A stretch of 64,000 nt of DNA from Mytilus edulis (Eukaryota > Mollusca > Bivalvia > Mytilida > Mytilidae). Below, piece by piece: positions 45,601 to 55,849 of this stretch. Below the pieces are notes generated by a model, which made no database searches, had not been told where the DNA came from, and was given only the letters and a program-made list of their open reading frames with translations. Both the position numbers and the translations under genes were made by a program. Numbering within the stretch: the first letter of the stretch is position 1; every line of letters begins with the position of its first letter. The DNA lies in assembly GCF_963676685.1 (NCBI RefSeq), contig NC_092344.1, positions 55,636,830-55,700,829 of the forward strand, read 5' to 3'.

Positions 45601-47402
45601 GTTGATTAAAATATTTCACATGTAGACGAAACGAAAATCAATTAAACATTGAAATATCATAATGGTCTAAATTAAACTGAATTGAAGATATTTTGAGCAA
45701 ATTGTAGTAATTTTGCAGTTCACGTCGAATTTATGACAACAGTCATGTTATTTCCCCGATAATTAAAATTCTCAGGACAAACGAATTGAATATTGAACTA
45801 TACAATTCATCGATTAACAAAATTGGACTGTTTTATAGATTTTGTGTTTCCTTTAATATTTCTTCCCTTGACATTTATAAATGTATGAAGGATTATCGTA
45901 ACATCATAAATCGGTTTTTTTTTTTTTTTTTTTTTTTTGTGCTGCTCACATCCGTAGCAAAGTGATGTACAGGTTACGAGTTCACGAATGGTCACCCTTG
46001 GAAACCAAAAAGTACTATTAAGACTATATCTTCTTTTGATATTTGAATTTATCCAAATCCACCTATAAAACGTCCTGGTTATAAAACGGTACCAAAGACG
46101 TTTGTTTCGGCCGCATAGGTGAATATATTCTGCACCGCGTTTCTAATTATTACCTATTTCTAAATGTACCTTAACTTTTATTCTCAATCTACTTTATACG
46201 ATTCTTACTTGGATTTGGGGATGTTGCCTCAACTCTTCTAACAACACTTTGTCGTTCGTTTCCTGACTGAATAGCTGTTACAAAAATCCAACAAAATGTC
46301 AAAAGTTACAACATTCATCTTATTCATTTTTCATTTTATTTTCTTTAAAGTCATCTTAATTTGACAAAATAATAGGTTTATTTTGTAAACTTTACACATG
46401 CAGTCTAAACGTAAATTATTGAAAAATGTAATAGTAGTGTCATAACATTTTTTAAAACAGAAATGGTATTAAATTTTCAGCAAAAGTAGTACATTTCCGT
46501 TTGTCTTTGTATTTACTAGTATATGATTTATGGCTGTAGTCCAAAGAGAGTTATTTGTAAAATTAAAACCATACGCAGAATCATTATTTGTTATTTAGTT
46601 TGGTAAGATTAAATACTCAGCTTCAGAACATTTGGGATTTGATTAACATGCGACAATACATGTACACTGTTAATTGTCGCTTTAAAGAGTGAGGTTTCAT
46701 ACTAATAAGTCCTACCCTTCTGCCATCCTTTTGCGTTCCCTCTGGTATACATTGTTTTCCGATTAAACAAATTGGCATTCTTGTGTTCAAATTTGCCTAA
46801 AAAGATAAACCTATAATATATACATACGAAAAGTTCGTTAAATCGTTTCAATGAACAGAACATTATGGATACAAATTAAACACGAAACATATTGTAGTAT
46901 TAGTTCAAACTGACGGAAGAACAAAAAACAAACCATTGAATAAATCGTCTTTACATAAGACTTTCGTTTGATGCTCCAACAAAAAATTAGAAAAATTGCA
47001 GAGACATATGGACGCTGCATTGTCCATCTTGTCATCTAGAACGAAGGGTTTTCGGTCTGTGCTTTGTTTAAATAGCTAGACGCAATGACCATATAAGTAT
47101 TAAACATTCTTGTCAACAGTTTTCTAAAGATGACTAAAAAATTTACTGCATGTTAACTTTAGTCCAATTAATAATGTAATTCATCCGTTCAATATGTATG
47201 CATCGTTATCAAATAAAGGCCGTCAACGATACCATTGATTTTAAGCTTATTTCGTTAGACATGTAGCATGATTTTCACAAAAAAATACATTTGTTCACAT
47301 ATTACCTTTGTGTTTTTCTTTTTGTTGCCTCGGCATTTCACATTTTCCGCACTTTTCTTTACTAGCGTCATTGAAATCGTGACAGTTGAGACACACCCAC
47401 AT
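32603..47402 (-). CDS. gene B: RanBP2-type zinc finger fused to HSPA12-like HSP70 ATPase, six linker exons (768 aa)
   Basis: Twelve coding exons: 47402-47306, 46796-46716, 46274-46209, 45500-45435, 44606-44541, 43730-43665, 42889-42830, 41083-41018, 38260-37944, 37237-37019, 34081-33934, 33657-32603. The total is 2307 nt with stop, without a frame break. Architecture as in gene A: zinc finger 1-26, cassette 33-59, six repeat units 60-189, HSP70 ATPase 190-768 with LDFGTAYSGYAFS, DLGGGTADITV and LLVGGFSECSLVQ. An in-frame TAA lies six bases before the ATG. The ATPase exons match gene A in length (317, 219 and 148 nt; the last is one codon shorter), showing tandem duplication. Introns hold a retroelement remnant (35566-36620) and a satellite (41460-42020). 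No signal peptide. Confidence 0.87.
33934..34081 (-). CDS. gene B exon 11: HSP70 ATPase, EPEAA segment
   Basis: 148-nt exon, AGIPENNLYIALEPEAASIF to YMVVDLG; donor splits the phosphate-2 glycine run exactly as in gene A. Confidence 0.9.
34262..34455 (+). repeat. interspersed repeat copy, gttgtctcattggcactcat family
   Basis: aggccgttagttttctcatt...gttgaaggccgtacggtgac...gagttgtctcattggcaatc; lies in a gene B intron. Confidence 0.6.
35130..35560 (-). repeat. interspersed repeat copy, gttgtctcattggcactcat family
   Basis: Longest inverted copy: gtgccactgagacaactctc, acggccttcaacacgg, acgggaaaaccaacggtcta and caaacgacaactactg in order. Ends where the retroelement remnant begins. Confidence 0.65.
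35566..36620 (-). mobile_element. degenerate reverse-transcriptase element (Penelope-like or related)
   Basis: Three minus-strand reading frames carry the order expected of one element: VIPETVKRGSGIRNNN, then ITGDLNIVQDRELKSFLSKG and FVFVPADKAAKNIIIV, then VPTMYWLPKLHKTPYKYRFI of the RT fingers region. Frames are broken and the RT palm (YxDD) is not seen. It lies in the gene B intron 34082-37018. I associate PADKA and WLPKLHKTPYK with Penelope-like RTs, from memory. Confidence 0.6.
37019..37237 (-). CDS. gene B exon 10: HSP70 ATPase, second segment
   Basis: 73 codons, phase 0-0, containing IEDITGKPMTALHVF and RWVLTVPAIWTDSAKQF. Acceptor aatacctag, donor CAG|GTAATT. Confidence 0.9.
37944..38260 (-). 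CDS. gene B exon 9: HSP70 ATPase N-terminus
   Basis: 317-nt exon with acceptor cattcaaag, KKEHNPNYLIVAALDFG (phosphate 1) and RRFKMNLHNKK at the donor AAG|GTATTA. It has no Met before the DFGT motif, which supports the view that this exon is internal in both genes. Confidence 0.9.
38307..39000. repeat. diverged relative of the 20477-20874 element
   Basis: Shares atgttcaccgatt near the start and ttcacgttcatt...tatatatctcttagct near the end with 20477-20874. Ends are decayed. Lies in the gene B intron between repeat exon 6 and the HSP70 N exon. Confidence 0.4.
39800..40220 (-). repeat. interspersed repeat copy, gttgtctcattggcactcat family
   Basis: gtgccactaagacaactctc...ttcaacacggagcctaggct...acaaacgacaaccactg. 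Lies in the gene B intron after repeat exon 6. Confidence 0.65.
40690..40830. repeat. imperfect inverted repeat
   Basis: tagtaagtgtattgtccctcgg and its inverse ccgaggg-like cctcgggacaataaacttac flank a 40-base centre with ctattgctctcgg / taatagttgctcc. A foldback sequence; no gene. Confidence 0.5.
41018..41083 (-). CDS. gene B repeat exon 6 (66 nt)
   Basis: Phase 1-1; SQPTRVPKAVSTKLTPVSL then PT. It joins in frame to the HSP70 exon at 38260 through a shared Ser codon. Confidence 0.72.
41460..42020 (+). repeat. tandem satellite (about 180-base unit) in gene B intron
   Basis: Units marked by cagtcatggt, gactttgaaacttttgc, agtttacatgtattagtttg and tttccatagagattatatgg, three to four diverged copies. 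Accounts for the larger gap between repeat exons 5 and 6. Confidence 0.75.
42830..42889 (-). CDS. gene B repeat exon 5 (60 nt)
   Basis: Phase 1-1, two codons shorter than the other units; SQSGPTPKEVSSKMEPGTQ. The SQ start is shared with unit 6 and with gene A unit 2. Confidence 0.72.
43665..43730 (-). CDS. gene B repeat exon 4 (66 nt)
   Basis: Phase 1-1; IQPGIEKKTVAQRLQELSL then AG. Acceptor ttgtttcag, donor GGAA|GTAAGA. Confidence 0.75.
44541..44606 (-). CDS. gene B repeat exon 3 (66 nt)
   Basis: Phase 1-1; IQPGYERKSAVGRLEARTS then AP. Flanking intron sequence resembles that around repeat exons 2 and 4, so the duplicated unit included intron. Confidence 0.75.
45435..45500 (-). CDS. gene B repeat exon 2 (66 nt)
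   Basis: Phase 1-1; IQPEYQRKSAVGRLESTSS then FP. An apparently identical inverted copy lies at 50969-51034. Confidence 0.75.
45911..45940 (+). repeat. poly-T tract in gene B intron
   Basis: About 28 T. The captured copy at 50531-50555 has the matching A tract interrupted by C. Confidence 0.8.
46209..46274 (-). CDS. gene B repeat exon 1 (66 nt)
   Basis: Phase 1-1; IQSGNERQSVVRRVEATSP then NP. An apparently identical copy lies inverted at 50197-50262 in the captured element. Confidence 0.75.
46716..46796 (-). CDS. gene B exon 2: conserved 27-codon cassette
   Basis: 81-nt phase 1-1 exon with KFEHKNANLFNRKTMYTRG and ending GWQK. Counterpart of gene A 26168-26248. No known domain recognised. 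Confidence 0.75.
47306..47402 (-). CDS. gene B exon 1: RanBP2-type zinc finger
   Basis: MWVCLNCHDFNDASKEKC then GKCEMPRQQKEKHK: W-x-C-x2-C-x3-N-x6-C-x2-C. Same 97-nt coding length as in gene A. Acceptor gttctttgcag lies about 20 bases before the ATG; donor AAAG|GTAATA. The Cys, Trp and Asn positions are all kept while other residues differ, which suggests purifying selection. Confidence 0.86.
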
Positions 47403-48348
47403 CGTTGTTTAAACTATTGCGACCTGCAAAGAACAACTCGAGGAGAAACACAGGAAAATGCCTGTAACAAGTCAGGAATATGATAGTGGTTATCCATTCC
47501 TTTGATGTGTTTGAGCTTTTTTTTAACCATTTGATTACCGACTTTCAGTTAAGAATTACCTCGGATTTCCGTATTTTTGTTATTTTACTTTTTACTCTAT
47601 ATATTGTAAATATAAATGTTGGTAACTGATGCATTATGTACGCCTCATACGAGTCCTACATTATGTTATACGTCAAACGCTGCAATTAATAAAAACTACT
47701 TTGAATTTATTATAGTTTCATGACAAAAAAGCGGATTTCATTTTTAACAAGTTTTAAATTTCCATTTATATGTACCAACATTCCGGAATTGCCCGCATAT
47801 GGAGCGTATATGTGCCAATTGGTACAATATTTCATAGCTTGAGTTCCTGTCGTGATTTCTTTAAACACTGCCTGAAGGAATCTTTATATCAAGAGTTTCA
47901 AGTGGTTTAATTACCGATATGCCGTTATGAAAGTATGACAGACGCAATAATGATGTGGTTGGGCATTATGGAATTTGTGCATACCTTACATCTCCCATTA
48001 TTCATCTTCATGTTATTCACTCGAGAAAAACATTTAAAAAGCATAAATGCAGAACTTAGTTAACATACAAACTAAAAAGTTCTCGACAGGATAGCATAAA
48101 CGTTTGAGAGGGTATGGATGGGGTTTATGGACAAGAGAATCAAGAATAAAAGAAATAGACTAACATAGACACGCACACAAAAAAATAAAGAGAATAATTA
48201 GCCTATAAAACATAAAGATAGAGAACAAAGGGGTGCTAGAATACTAAGAATCAAGAATAAAAGGTTGCTATTAGAGAGGTGATCACTAATCCCAATGAAG
48301 ATAAAAAATAAAAACATGTGAAAATATGGTATGTATAGTGTATATTGT

Positions 48349-48389
48349 TGTCTCTTTGACACATTCCCTATTTCCATTCTCAATTTTAT
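48349..48389 (-). repeat. interspersed repeat, inverted fragment of the attgagaatggaaatggg family
   Basis: gtctctttgacacattccct followed by atttccattctcaatttt is the inverse of the 3135 copy. It lies in gene B intron 0. Confidence 0.6.
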
Positions 48390-48429
48390 GATTTTCAATC
48401 GAAAGAGATTAGACTTATTTTGTTTTTGT

Positions 48430-48720
48430 TCGTTTATCTATTATGTGCGCTTGTCCCTTTAGATTAGAGACTATTATTCTGTCTGCAAAGTAAGCTATAA
48501 GGCCCATAGATGGCAAACGTAAAACAAGAAAAACTAAGGGCACGCATTATGTATAAAACAAAAAACGAGAAACAAACTTGATGAACAACAACAAACGGTC
48601 ATCACAGAATTACAGGTTCATGATTTGGAATAGGTTCATGCAAACTGTATCTCATAACCTAGGACAGTGGTGCCATGGCACAACATGATAACAAACTATA
48701 AAAATTGTTTAAAGATGCCT
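48430..48720 (-). repeat. interspersed repeat copy, gttgtctcattggcactcat family
   Basis: Diverged: gctataaggcccatagatgg, acgagaaacaaacttgatga, acggtcatcacagaattaca. In gene B intron 0. Confidence 0.5.
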
Positions 48721-49251
48721 AAGCCAATCAAAACGATACAAAACATAAAACAACCAATACAAACATTACATACACAAAGTACAAATCTGAGAGTACAGTC
48801 ACTACCCGCAGTTACTGAAACCTTGTAACAAAAAGTTAACGATTCAGGGATATTATATTTGGTTTATATTACATAAATAGACTATGCATATAGTCTAATC
48901 AGCACAGGACAGGACGGCCAATCTTTTGTTACAACTCATCTATTAGCAGGGAATAGTTTGAATTGCATGGAGTGGTACATACTCACCATAACTAAAAATC
49001 ATGATAAACGGTATTTTTGGAATCATTAAATTTATTTGGTTATGGTAGAGAATGTAAAACTACATTTGAACTTGACATTGTCATAATCTGAAAACGAAAC
49101 CAGTATATACAAGTATGAATGTTAAAAGTTGAAACAATACTATACCTAACAAAAAAAAAGTATTTTATCAAGATTTTAATATCCTTAAACTGTAAATTGA
49201 TTGAAATAATTATCAATGATGTTTATGAAATATCGAAAGAAGATGTCTTAC

Positions 49252-49362
49252 CTGTCGACCGAGTTACAATTGTGTACTTCGATCTAAATATAGCCACATA
49301 ACTAAAACGTTTACCGGTAGACTTGTAACAAATACCTTTAAAATCTTATCCTACCCATTGTA
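49252..49362 (-). promoter_or_regulatory. gene B probable non-coding first exon and promoter block
   Basis: Donor GACAG|GTAAGA at 49252/49251 and the conserved words CTACCGGTAAAC, GTGGCTATATTTAGA and GGGTAGG shared with gene A at 29076-29185. A TTTATATAC lies further upstream near 49415. Conservation of the block in both paralogues while surrounding DNA differs is the main support. Confidence 0.5.
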
Positions 49363-50196
49363 TTGTTAATAATGGTAACAAATATCACTACAATCGTTCA
49401 CTTTAATGTATATAAAGTCTTTGGACTTTAGTTTCATTTGCGTTCTCACATAAATTTCTAAGATGCACCTGAAATATTGATTTATTTTGCAAAACAAATA
49501 TAACCAAGTGCTTATAATTACATTAGATGTATGTTTCATTATAATACGTTATTCTGATTGGCTATCTAGCAATCTCGTGATATTCCTTAATCAATTGCAT
49601 TACACAATGCATCTTTTCATTCATGATGACACGAGGTCCCACAATAAAGTGCACAGGTAAATGAAATAAAAACTTGATAAAAGGCGTGTTTTCATGATCC
49701 TATAGGTAAAAATGTGATTATAAGTATTGAATGCTTTTTTTTGGTAACTTTATAGGGTTGTAAAAGCGTTGACCGTGCGCACTCTTTAAAGCGACAATTA
49801 ACAGTGTACATGTATTGTCGCATGTTAATCAAATCCCAAATGTTCTGAAGCTGAGTATTTAATCTTACCAAACTAAATAACAAATAATGATTCTGCGTAT
49901 GGTTTTAATTTTACAAATAACTCTCTTTGGACTACAGCCATAAATCATATACTAGTAAGTACAAAGACAAACGGAAATGTACTACTTTTGCTGAAAATTT
50001 AATACCATTTCTGTTTTAAAAAATGTTATGACACTACTATTACATTTTTCAATAATTAACGTTTAGACTGCATGTGTAAAGTTTACAAAATAAACCTATT
50101 ATTTTGTCAAATTAAGATGACTTTAAAGAAAATAAAATGAAAAATGAATAAGATGAATGTTGTAACTTTTGACATTTTGTTGGATTTTTGTAACAG

Positions 50197-50262
50197 CTAT
50201 TCAGTCAGGAAACGAACGACAAAGTGTTGTTAGAAGAGTTGAGGCAACATCCCCAAATCCAA
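50197..50262 (+). pseudogene. captured copy of gene B repeat exon 1
   Basis: 66 bases matching the reverse complement of 46209-46274 with both splice sites kept. It lies upstream of gene B on the opposite strand and has no companion exons for a full gene. Confidence 0.75.
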
Positions 50263-50968
50263 GTAAGAATCGTATAAAGTAGATTGAGAATAAAAGTTAA
50301 GGTACATTTAGAAATAGGTAATAATTAGAAACGCGGTGCAGAATATATTCACCTATGCGGCCGAAACAAACGTCTTTGGTACCGTTTTATAACCAGGACG
50401 TTTTATAGGTGGATTTGGATAAATTCAAATATCAAAAGAAGATATAGTCTTAATAGTACTTTTTGGTTTCCAAGGGTGACCATTTGTCAACTCGTAACCT
50501 GTACATCACTTTGCTACGGATGTGAGCAGCACAAAAAAAAAAAACAAAAAAAAAACGATTTATGATGTTACGATAATCCTTCATACATTTATAAATGGCA
50601 AGGGAAGAAATATTAAAGGAAACACAAAACCTATTAAACAGTCCAGTTTTGTTAATCGATGAAATGTATAGTTCAATATTCAATTCGTTTGTCCTGAGAA
50701 TTTTAATTATCGGGGAAATTACATGACTGTTGTCCTAAATTCGACGTGAACTGCAAAATTACTACTATTTGCTCAAAATATATTCAATTCAGTTTAATTT
50801 AAACCATTATGATATTTCAATGTTTAATTGATTTTCATTTCGTCTACATGTGAAATATTTTAATCAACATATTATGTTCTCACATAGAGATAATATCTTT
50901 CAAGAAAAATGAAATGAAAAAGATAAATGTTATGTCATTCTCACATGTAATTCAATCTTTTGTATTAG

Positions 50969-51034
50969 CAATTCAGCCAGAATACCAACGAAAAAGTGCT
51001 GTTGGACGACTAGAGTCAACATCCTCATTTCCAA
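50969..51034 (+). pseudogene. captured copy of gene B repeat exon 2
   Basis: 66 bases matching the reverse complement of 45435-45500 with splice sites kept, in the same order relative to the exon 1 copy as in gene B. Confidence 0.75.
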
Positions 51035-52189
51035 GTAAGAAAATAAAACAAACAAAAAACAAAAATAAAAACAAAAACAAAAACAAGGAGCATTTGAATA
51101 TTAGAAATATAAAAAAAAAATGTGTTGCGAATAATTATAATGCGCGTACTTCGGTCAACGCTTTTACACCCCAATAAATTTACAAAAAAGAGCAATCAAT
51201 TCTTAAATACTAACCTTTATCAACATATTCATTCCTATTTATGTTAAACAAATAGTTTCCTTGTTCTTAATTAATTCAAAATTTTACAGATATTTAAATT
51301 CAAATTTAAGAGAAAGTTTCGTTTAACAACAATTTTTAACCTGGAATTAAAAACAATTACCATGCATTTTGAACTTACCTTTTCATAACCTAAATTTAAT
51401 GTCAAGAGGTGTATATATCTCTATAAACTGTGTTTAGTAAATCAAAAACACAAAAACGGTTAATCTGGATCAACATACGTGCTATTTAAACATTTCGAGA
51501 ACAAGTTATTTTAAATTTTTCGTAATATATGTATTCTAGTGAAGTATGTTATCAAAAGCCTTCGTTCGTTGTCATTGTCATAATCTGAAAATATAACCAG
51601 TAAACAAGTACGTCTTTAAAAGTTTTGTCCTCGTTTATCAATGTAACTTGACCTGTCTACTTAAACTTTACGATTTTTTATATGTGATTTCATAATCAAG
51701 AAAAATACATTGTAATTCTTATATGGAAAATCCCCATTTCTTTCGGTATAATCATGTCAGTCATTCAAAAGACAATTTGTACTTCGGTACTGACATGATT
51801 TATAACAAACCATTCTAAATTTTTCCGTTTAAAAACTTGGATTTGGCTGTTTTTTTAAGGTATGTTTTGTCATATAGCTCTTCAACGTTTTCGTTATTTA
51901 TACATCCTCGACTTTCAAGTATTTGGCTTTGGGCGTTCCTGATGAAAGTATATCCAGAAAAGCGCTTCGGACGCATAAAATTATTAAACGTGTTGTTTTC
52001 ATTTTTTTCTATTATCTTTTTTCACTTTCATATCTGATGTTTGGTTTATTTAGTAAGGGTAATCTTTTACAGTCTCTGTTAAATTTATTTATAAAATTTT
52101 AAGGACGATTTAGAGATTGGCACCAATTACATTTAATTCTACAAATTACATTTTTGATGCGCATGTAAAAGAGTTCTTTAATCATAACT

Positions 52190-52500
52190 TCCAGTCTTAT
52201 AATTCAATACGCCAGACGCGCGTTTCGTCTACATAAGACTCATCAGTAATACTCAGATCAAAATAGTTTCAAAGCCAAACAAGTACAAAGTTGAAAAGCA
52301 TTGAGGACCCAAAATTCCATAAAGTTGTGCCAACTACGGTTAAAATAATTTATGCCTGGGATAAGAAAATTCTTAGTATTTCGAAAACTTCATACTTTTG
52401 TAAGCAGGAAATTAACAAAAATGACCATATAATTGATATTCATGTCAACAGCGAAGTGCTAACTTACTGGGCTGAAAACGTACGTAAATAAATGGGAGCT
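52190..52500 (+). repeat. interspersed repeat, gccagacgcgcgtttcgtct family
   Basis: Longer copy that continues into aaagccaaacaagtacaaag and gcctgggataagaaaattct. A plus-strand frame inside it is a reading of the repeat, not a gene. Confidence 0.65.
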
Positions 52501-53469
52501 TTTGAGAGAACTTTGTTGAGAAATTCGATGAAATGACCTCGAAATTCTAGCTTCATCATATAATATGGACTATTCTCTATTTTACCTAGCTTTGATATCA
52601 AACTTGTTCAACATGTTTAAGTTTCGTATATATATTTATGAAGGCTTTTACTACAACTCATTTCCTCTGACCACCGCCCCTTTAAAACACAATAACTGAA
52701 AATATTCCCTGCTTCACTCCTCCTATTTTCGTACATACCGCTAAAAAAATAACTGATTTAATAAAATACATCAGCTGAAAACACCGAAAGGTAATTAAAA
52801 AATTAAAAAAAGATAGAATAATCATTCTTGAAGTTATTGGTTATTAGAATCCTGACCATGAGAGGTCCTGTAATCAAGGCAGATGTGAGTTAAAAGGAAA
52901 TTTTTAAAATATATCTTTGTTCTTGACAACGCGTTTTACCAGGTAAAAGAAAATATGCGTTAGGTAAGACTAAGGACAGATTTAAAAACATAAAAATAGA
53001 TGGTGTGCAACTTTACTAAAAAAAAAAAGAAAGAATGTAAAGCAAATTAGAAACACAAGTTGTATAAATCTGATACTATAAGTCAGATGAGAAACAAATA
53101 ATTAACTAAACACTTATTAAAATTAAGGAAAAAAATAAATAAAAAAATAATGAAATTCACAAAACTAAAAAGTTTTGTAATAAATGAAAAAAATAAACAA
53201 TATTAGTATTATCATGCCTCCTCAGGAGTACTTGCTACTTGGCTAGCGATACCTTCGTAGATTTGAAGAGGTATCAACTCAGTGGTAGTGTAAATAATAA
53301 CAATACCAAAGAATGATTATTTTTCTGCACCAGAAGCGATTTAAATGTCTCTTAATATTGTGTTCGTATTGCTAGGTCTATAGTTATCTTTGTTGTGTTT
53401 TGTGAATTATTATTGGTCTGCTGGTCTTTTTCTTTTTAGTCATGCCGTTTTCAATGTAAACACAAGAAG

Positions 53470-53720
53470 ATGTGTTATGATTACCAAATGACACTGAAGC
53501 AAACAATTAACAATAATAGTTCACCGTACGGCTTTCAACAAAGAGCAAAGTCAAAACCACATAATTGTACAAAATGATGAACGAAAACCAAATATGTTAC
53601 ACAGCCAACAAACAACAACCACTGAATTGCATAGACCTGACTTCAAATAGGCACATATAGAACGTAACTGAGTTAAACTCGTTTTGATGCGCCAATGTCC
53701 TATAATAGAGTTTCCCCTAA
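53470..53720 (-). repeat. interspersed repeat copy, gttgtctcattggcactcat family
   Basis: cgtacggctttcaacaaaga...acaaacaacaaccactgaat...gacttcaaataggcacatat. Intergenic. Confidence 0.5.
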
Positions 53721-55849
53721 CTGACAAAAGAGCATGGTAACTTCAATGAAAAAGGGCAACTACAAAACGCCAAAGATTACCAAAAGGACACATAAATTAT
53801 GCAAATAAATAAAAACCAAAAAGGGCAATTAATCTTTATATTGCATTGGTTCAGTATGGACTGACAGTTGTTAATAAAATCAGAGCTAAAGATATATAGC
53901 AATCAATAAAAGTGTAATACGATTAAAACGAATTATTTAAAATATTTAAAGTTTTCCACCTGTATTTGCATTCAAAAGGTCCCTGGAAATATACCATGCG
54001 TTACACTTTAATCGTTTTAAAAAGCGTGAAGTCCTTTACAATAAAGTACTTGATAAAAAAAACTTGTATACATATCGTTCCTCGAAACAAATCGAAAGAG
54101 ACTTAGCCCCTGATTTGTAGCACAATACAACGGGTGCAAAATGTGAAGCAGTAACGCTTTCTTTTCCATGGTACATGCATTATACCCAGCTTTTAATGTG
54201 ATTTGTTTTGGTAAATGTTAAGTTTTCGATACGGCATTTTGTTATTGTTGGTTGTACTTTTGTCGTTGAATGTTTTACCATGATGTTGTTTGTTTTTATT
54301 AGACAGTTTTTTTGCGATTGCACCATTAAAACAATTTTCATTTTGCAAGGGTAAATTTCTGTATTTTCATTAAGTATTCTAGGACAAAATATATAATGGT
54401 TTCTAATGTGGGAAAAAACATCATCACAGATCTCAGTTCATACTTTGGCATGGTGAACTGTTCATCAAATTAACATGCTAAAACCAATATGATATGTGAT
54501 GATTACACACATCAACCTGTTGATATGCCTGATTTTCTTGCAACTAAATTCTTTTAATCTATCATATGCATATAATTTAAAGTTTTTTAAAGGTCTTATT
54601 TTTTGTAAAAATAGTTGTGTCATTTCCATTTTCTTTTATTACTCTTTGTAGGGTTGTAGTTTTAATATGTATTTCCTATCTTTTTCTCAAAATCATCTCA
54701 TATACGAAAGTAAGATAACATATAACAGAAACATCTTTTTACCCTTTAACATCTGAACTGTCTTGAAATCAATACACACACACATATCTAAAGCTCTATT
54801 TTATCTTGTTTCCTTTATTGAAAGTTCCAAGAACTTGTTCTATTTTGCGGTGAGAGGTATTCTGTTGTAATTTTTTAATTACTTCAATTTGAACAGTTTT
54901 GGATAAATATTTTATTGTTACATATCACGGTAGGTTTAATGTCCGGCTTGGATCGAGGTTCTTCGAGTGATTTGGTCCATTTTTTCCGAGTGTAGTTTGG
55001 GCTTTTTTGAGTGATAACACATGGGATAAGTTCAATTAACTGCTTTTTCGTAATTATAATAGGTTTGTTTACATTTCTACCCATCTTATATTGAATACTT
55101 TACATGTTTCGATAAACAAAGGAACACAATTTCCTTGTATTTAAACCAAAAATTCAGTTTTTGTTGTTTTTTCGAGAACACCTGTAAAATCGTCCGGGGT
55201 TTTTTGACAAATGGTCCGGGTTTGTTACAGAAAATTTGAATAAGAAAAAAGGTATTCTAGACTTTAAAAAATGACTTTTCTAGCTGATACCTGTAATTTG
55301 ATGAATGAAAATATTATCTATTCTCAATAAATCATAAAAACATAATACTACATTGATCAAAACTAACCTTTTTTGAATTTAATGCAAGTTTTCTGTTCGG
55401 AAATCGTGCTACCACAACTTTCCAGTATTAAATTAGAAATTATTAGATCCTTTATAAAAGGTAGTTGGAACAAAGTGCAGGAGAATCATAATCTTTTTAA
55501 CTTCGTTTCGTGGTACCTTTGTTAGTTTAAACTTATTTATTAATAGTTGATTTGGAAACAAGTTGTTGCAACTTATATTAATACCTTTCCACTTTGGTAC
55601 TTTTGTTGTCAACAAAGTAAATAAAAATTTCGTGGTGAACCATGGAGTTTTCATACGGGACGCATTATGGTACCACGTCGTCCATTCGTCTATCGTCAGC
55701 ATGTCAGACAAAAACTCAAAAAGGCTGTAACCAATGCAATTTACATGAAACTTAGTTGAATTGTCTATTGCCGGATATCATCCCTTTCGATTTTTAAAAA
55801 AAATATTATTTTACGTTTCCGAGTTATGGGATTTTATTAAACATTATAA

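Larger units (their letters stand above)
49253..51215 (+). mobile_element. element carrying a captured piece of gene B (two exons) in inverted orientation
   Basis: The interior (about 49788-51142) is a near-identical reverse copy of gene B 45335-46691, including repeat exons 1 and 2 and their splice sites. It is bordered on the left by gtaaaagcgttgaccg (about 49760) and on the right by cggtcaacgcttttac (about 51150). These inverted ends, plus up to 280 bases left of 49788, match a foldback family also present at 9500-9830 and 14590-14670. The element proper probably starts near 49500; the left limit given is generous because the edge is unclear. The homology stops at the terminal motifs on both sides, which favours transposon capture over a simple inverted duplication. 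Confidence 0.6.
51216..55170. other. gene-free region right of the captured element
   Basis: Apart from repeats at 52190-52500 and 53470-53830, nothing recognisable. A repeat-like fragment (tttggctttgggcgttcctg) lies near 51920-51980. Confidence 0.5.

Noticed and set aside
50914-51177. Plus-strand frame with the repeat-unit peptide as a separate gene
   Set aside because: It is the captured copy of gene B repeat exon 2 read through its introns.
52291-52491. 66-codon plus-strand frame
   Set aside because: Lies wholly in the gccagacgcgcg dispersed repeat; the same sequence recurs at 62760-62880.
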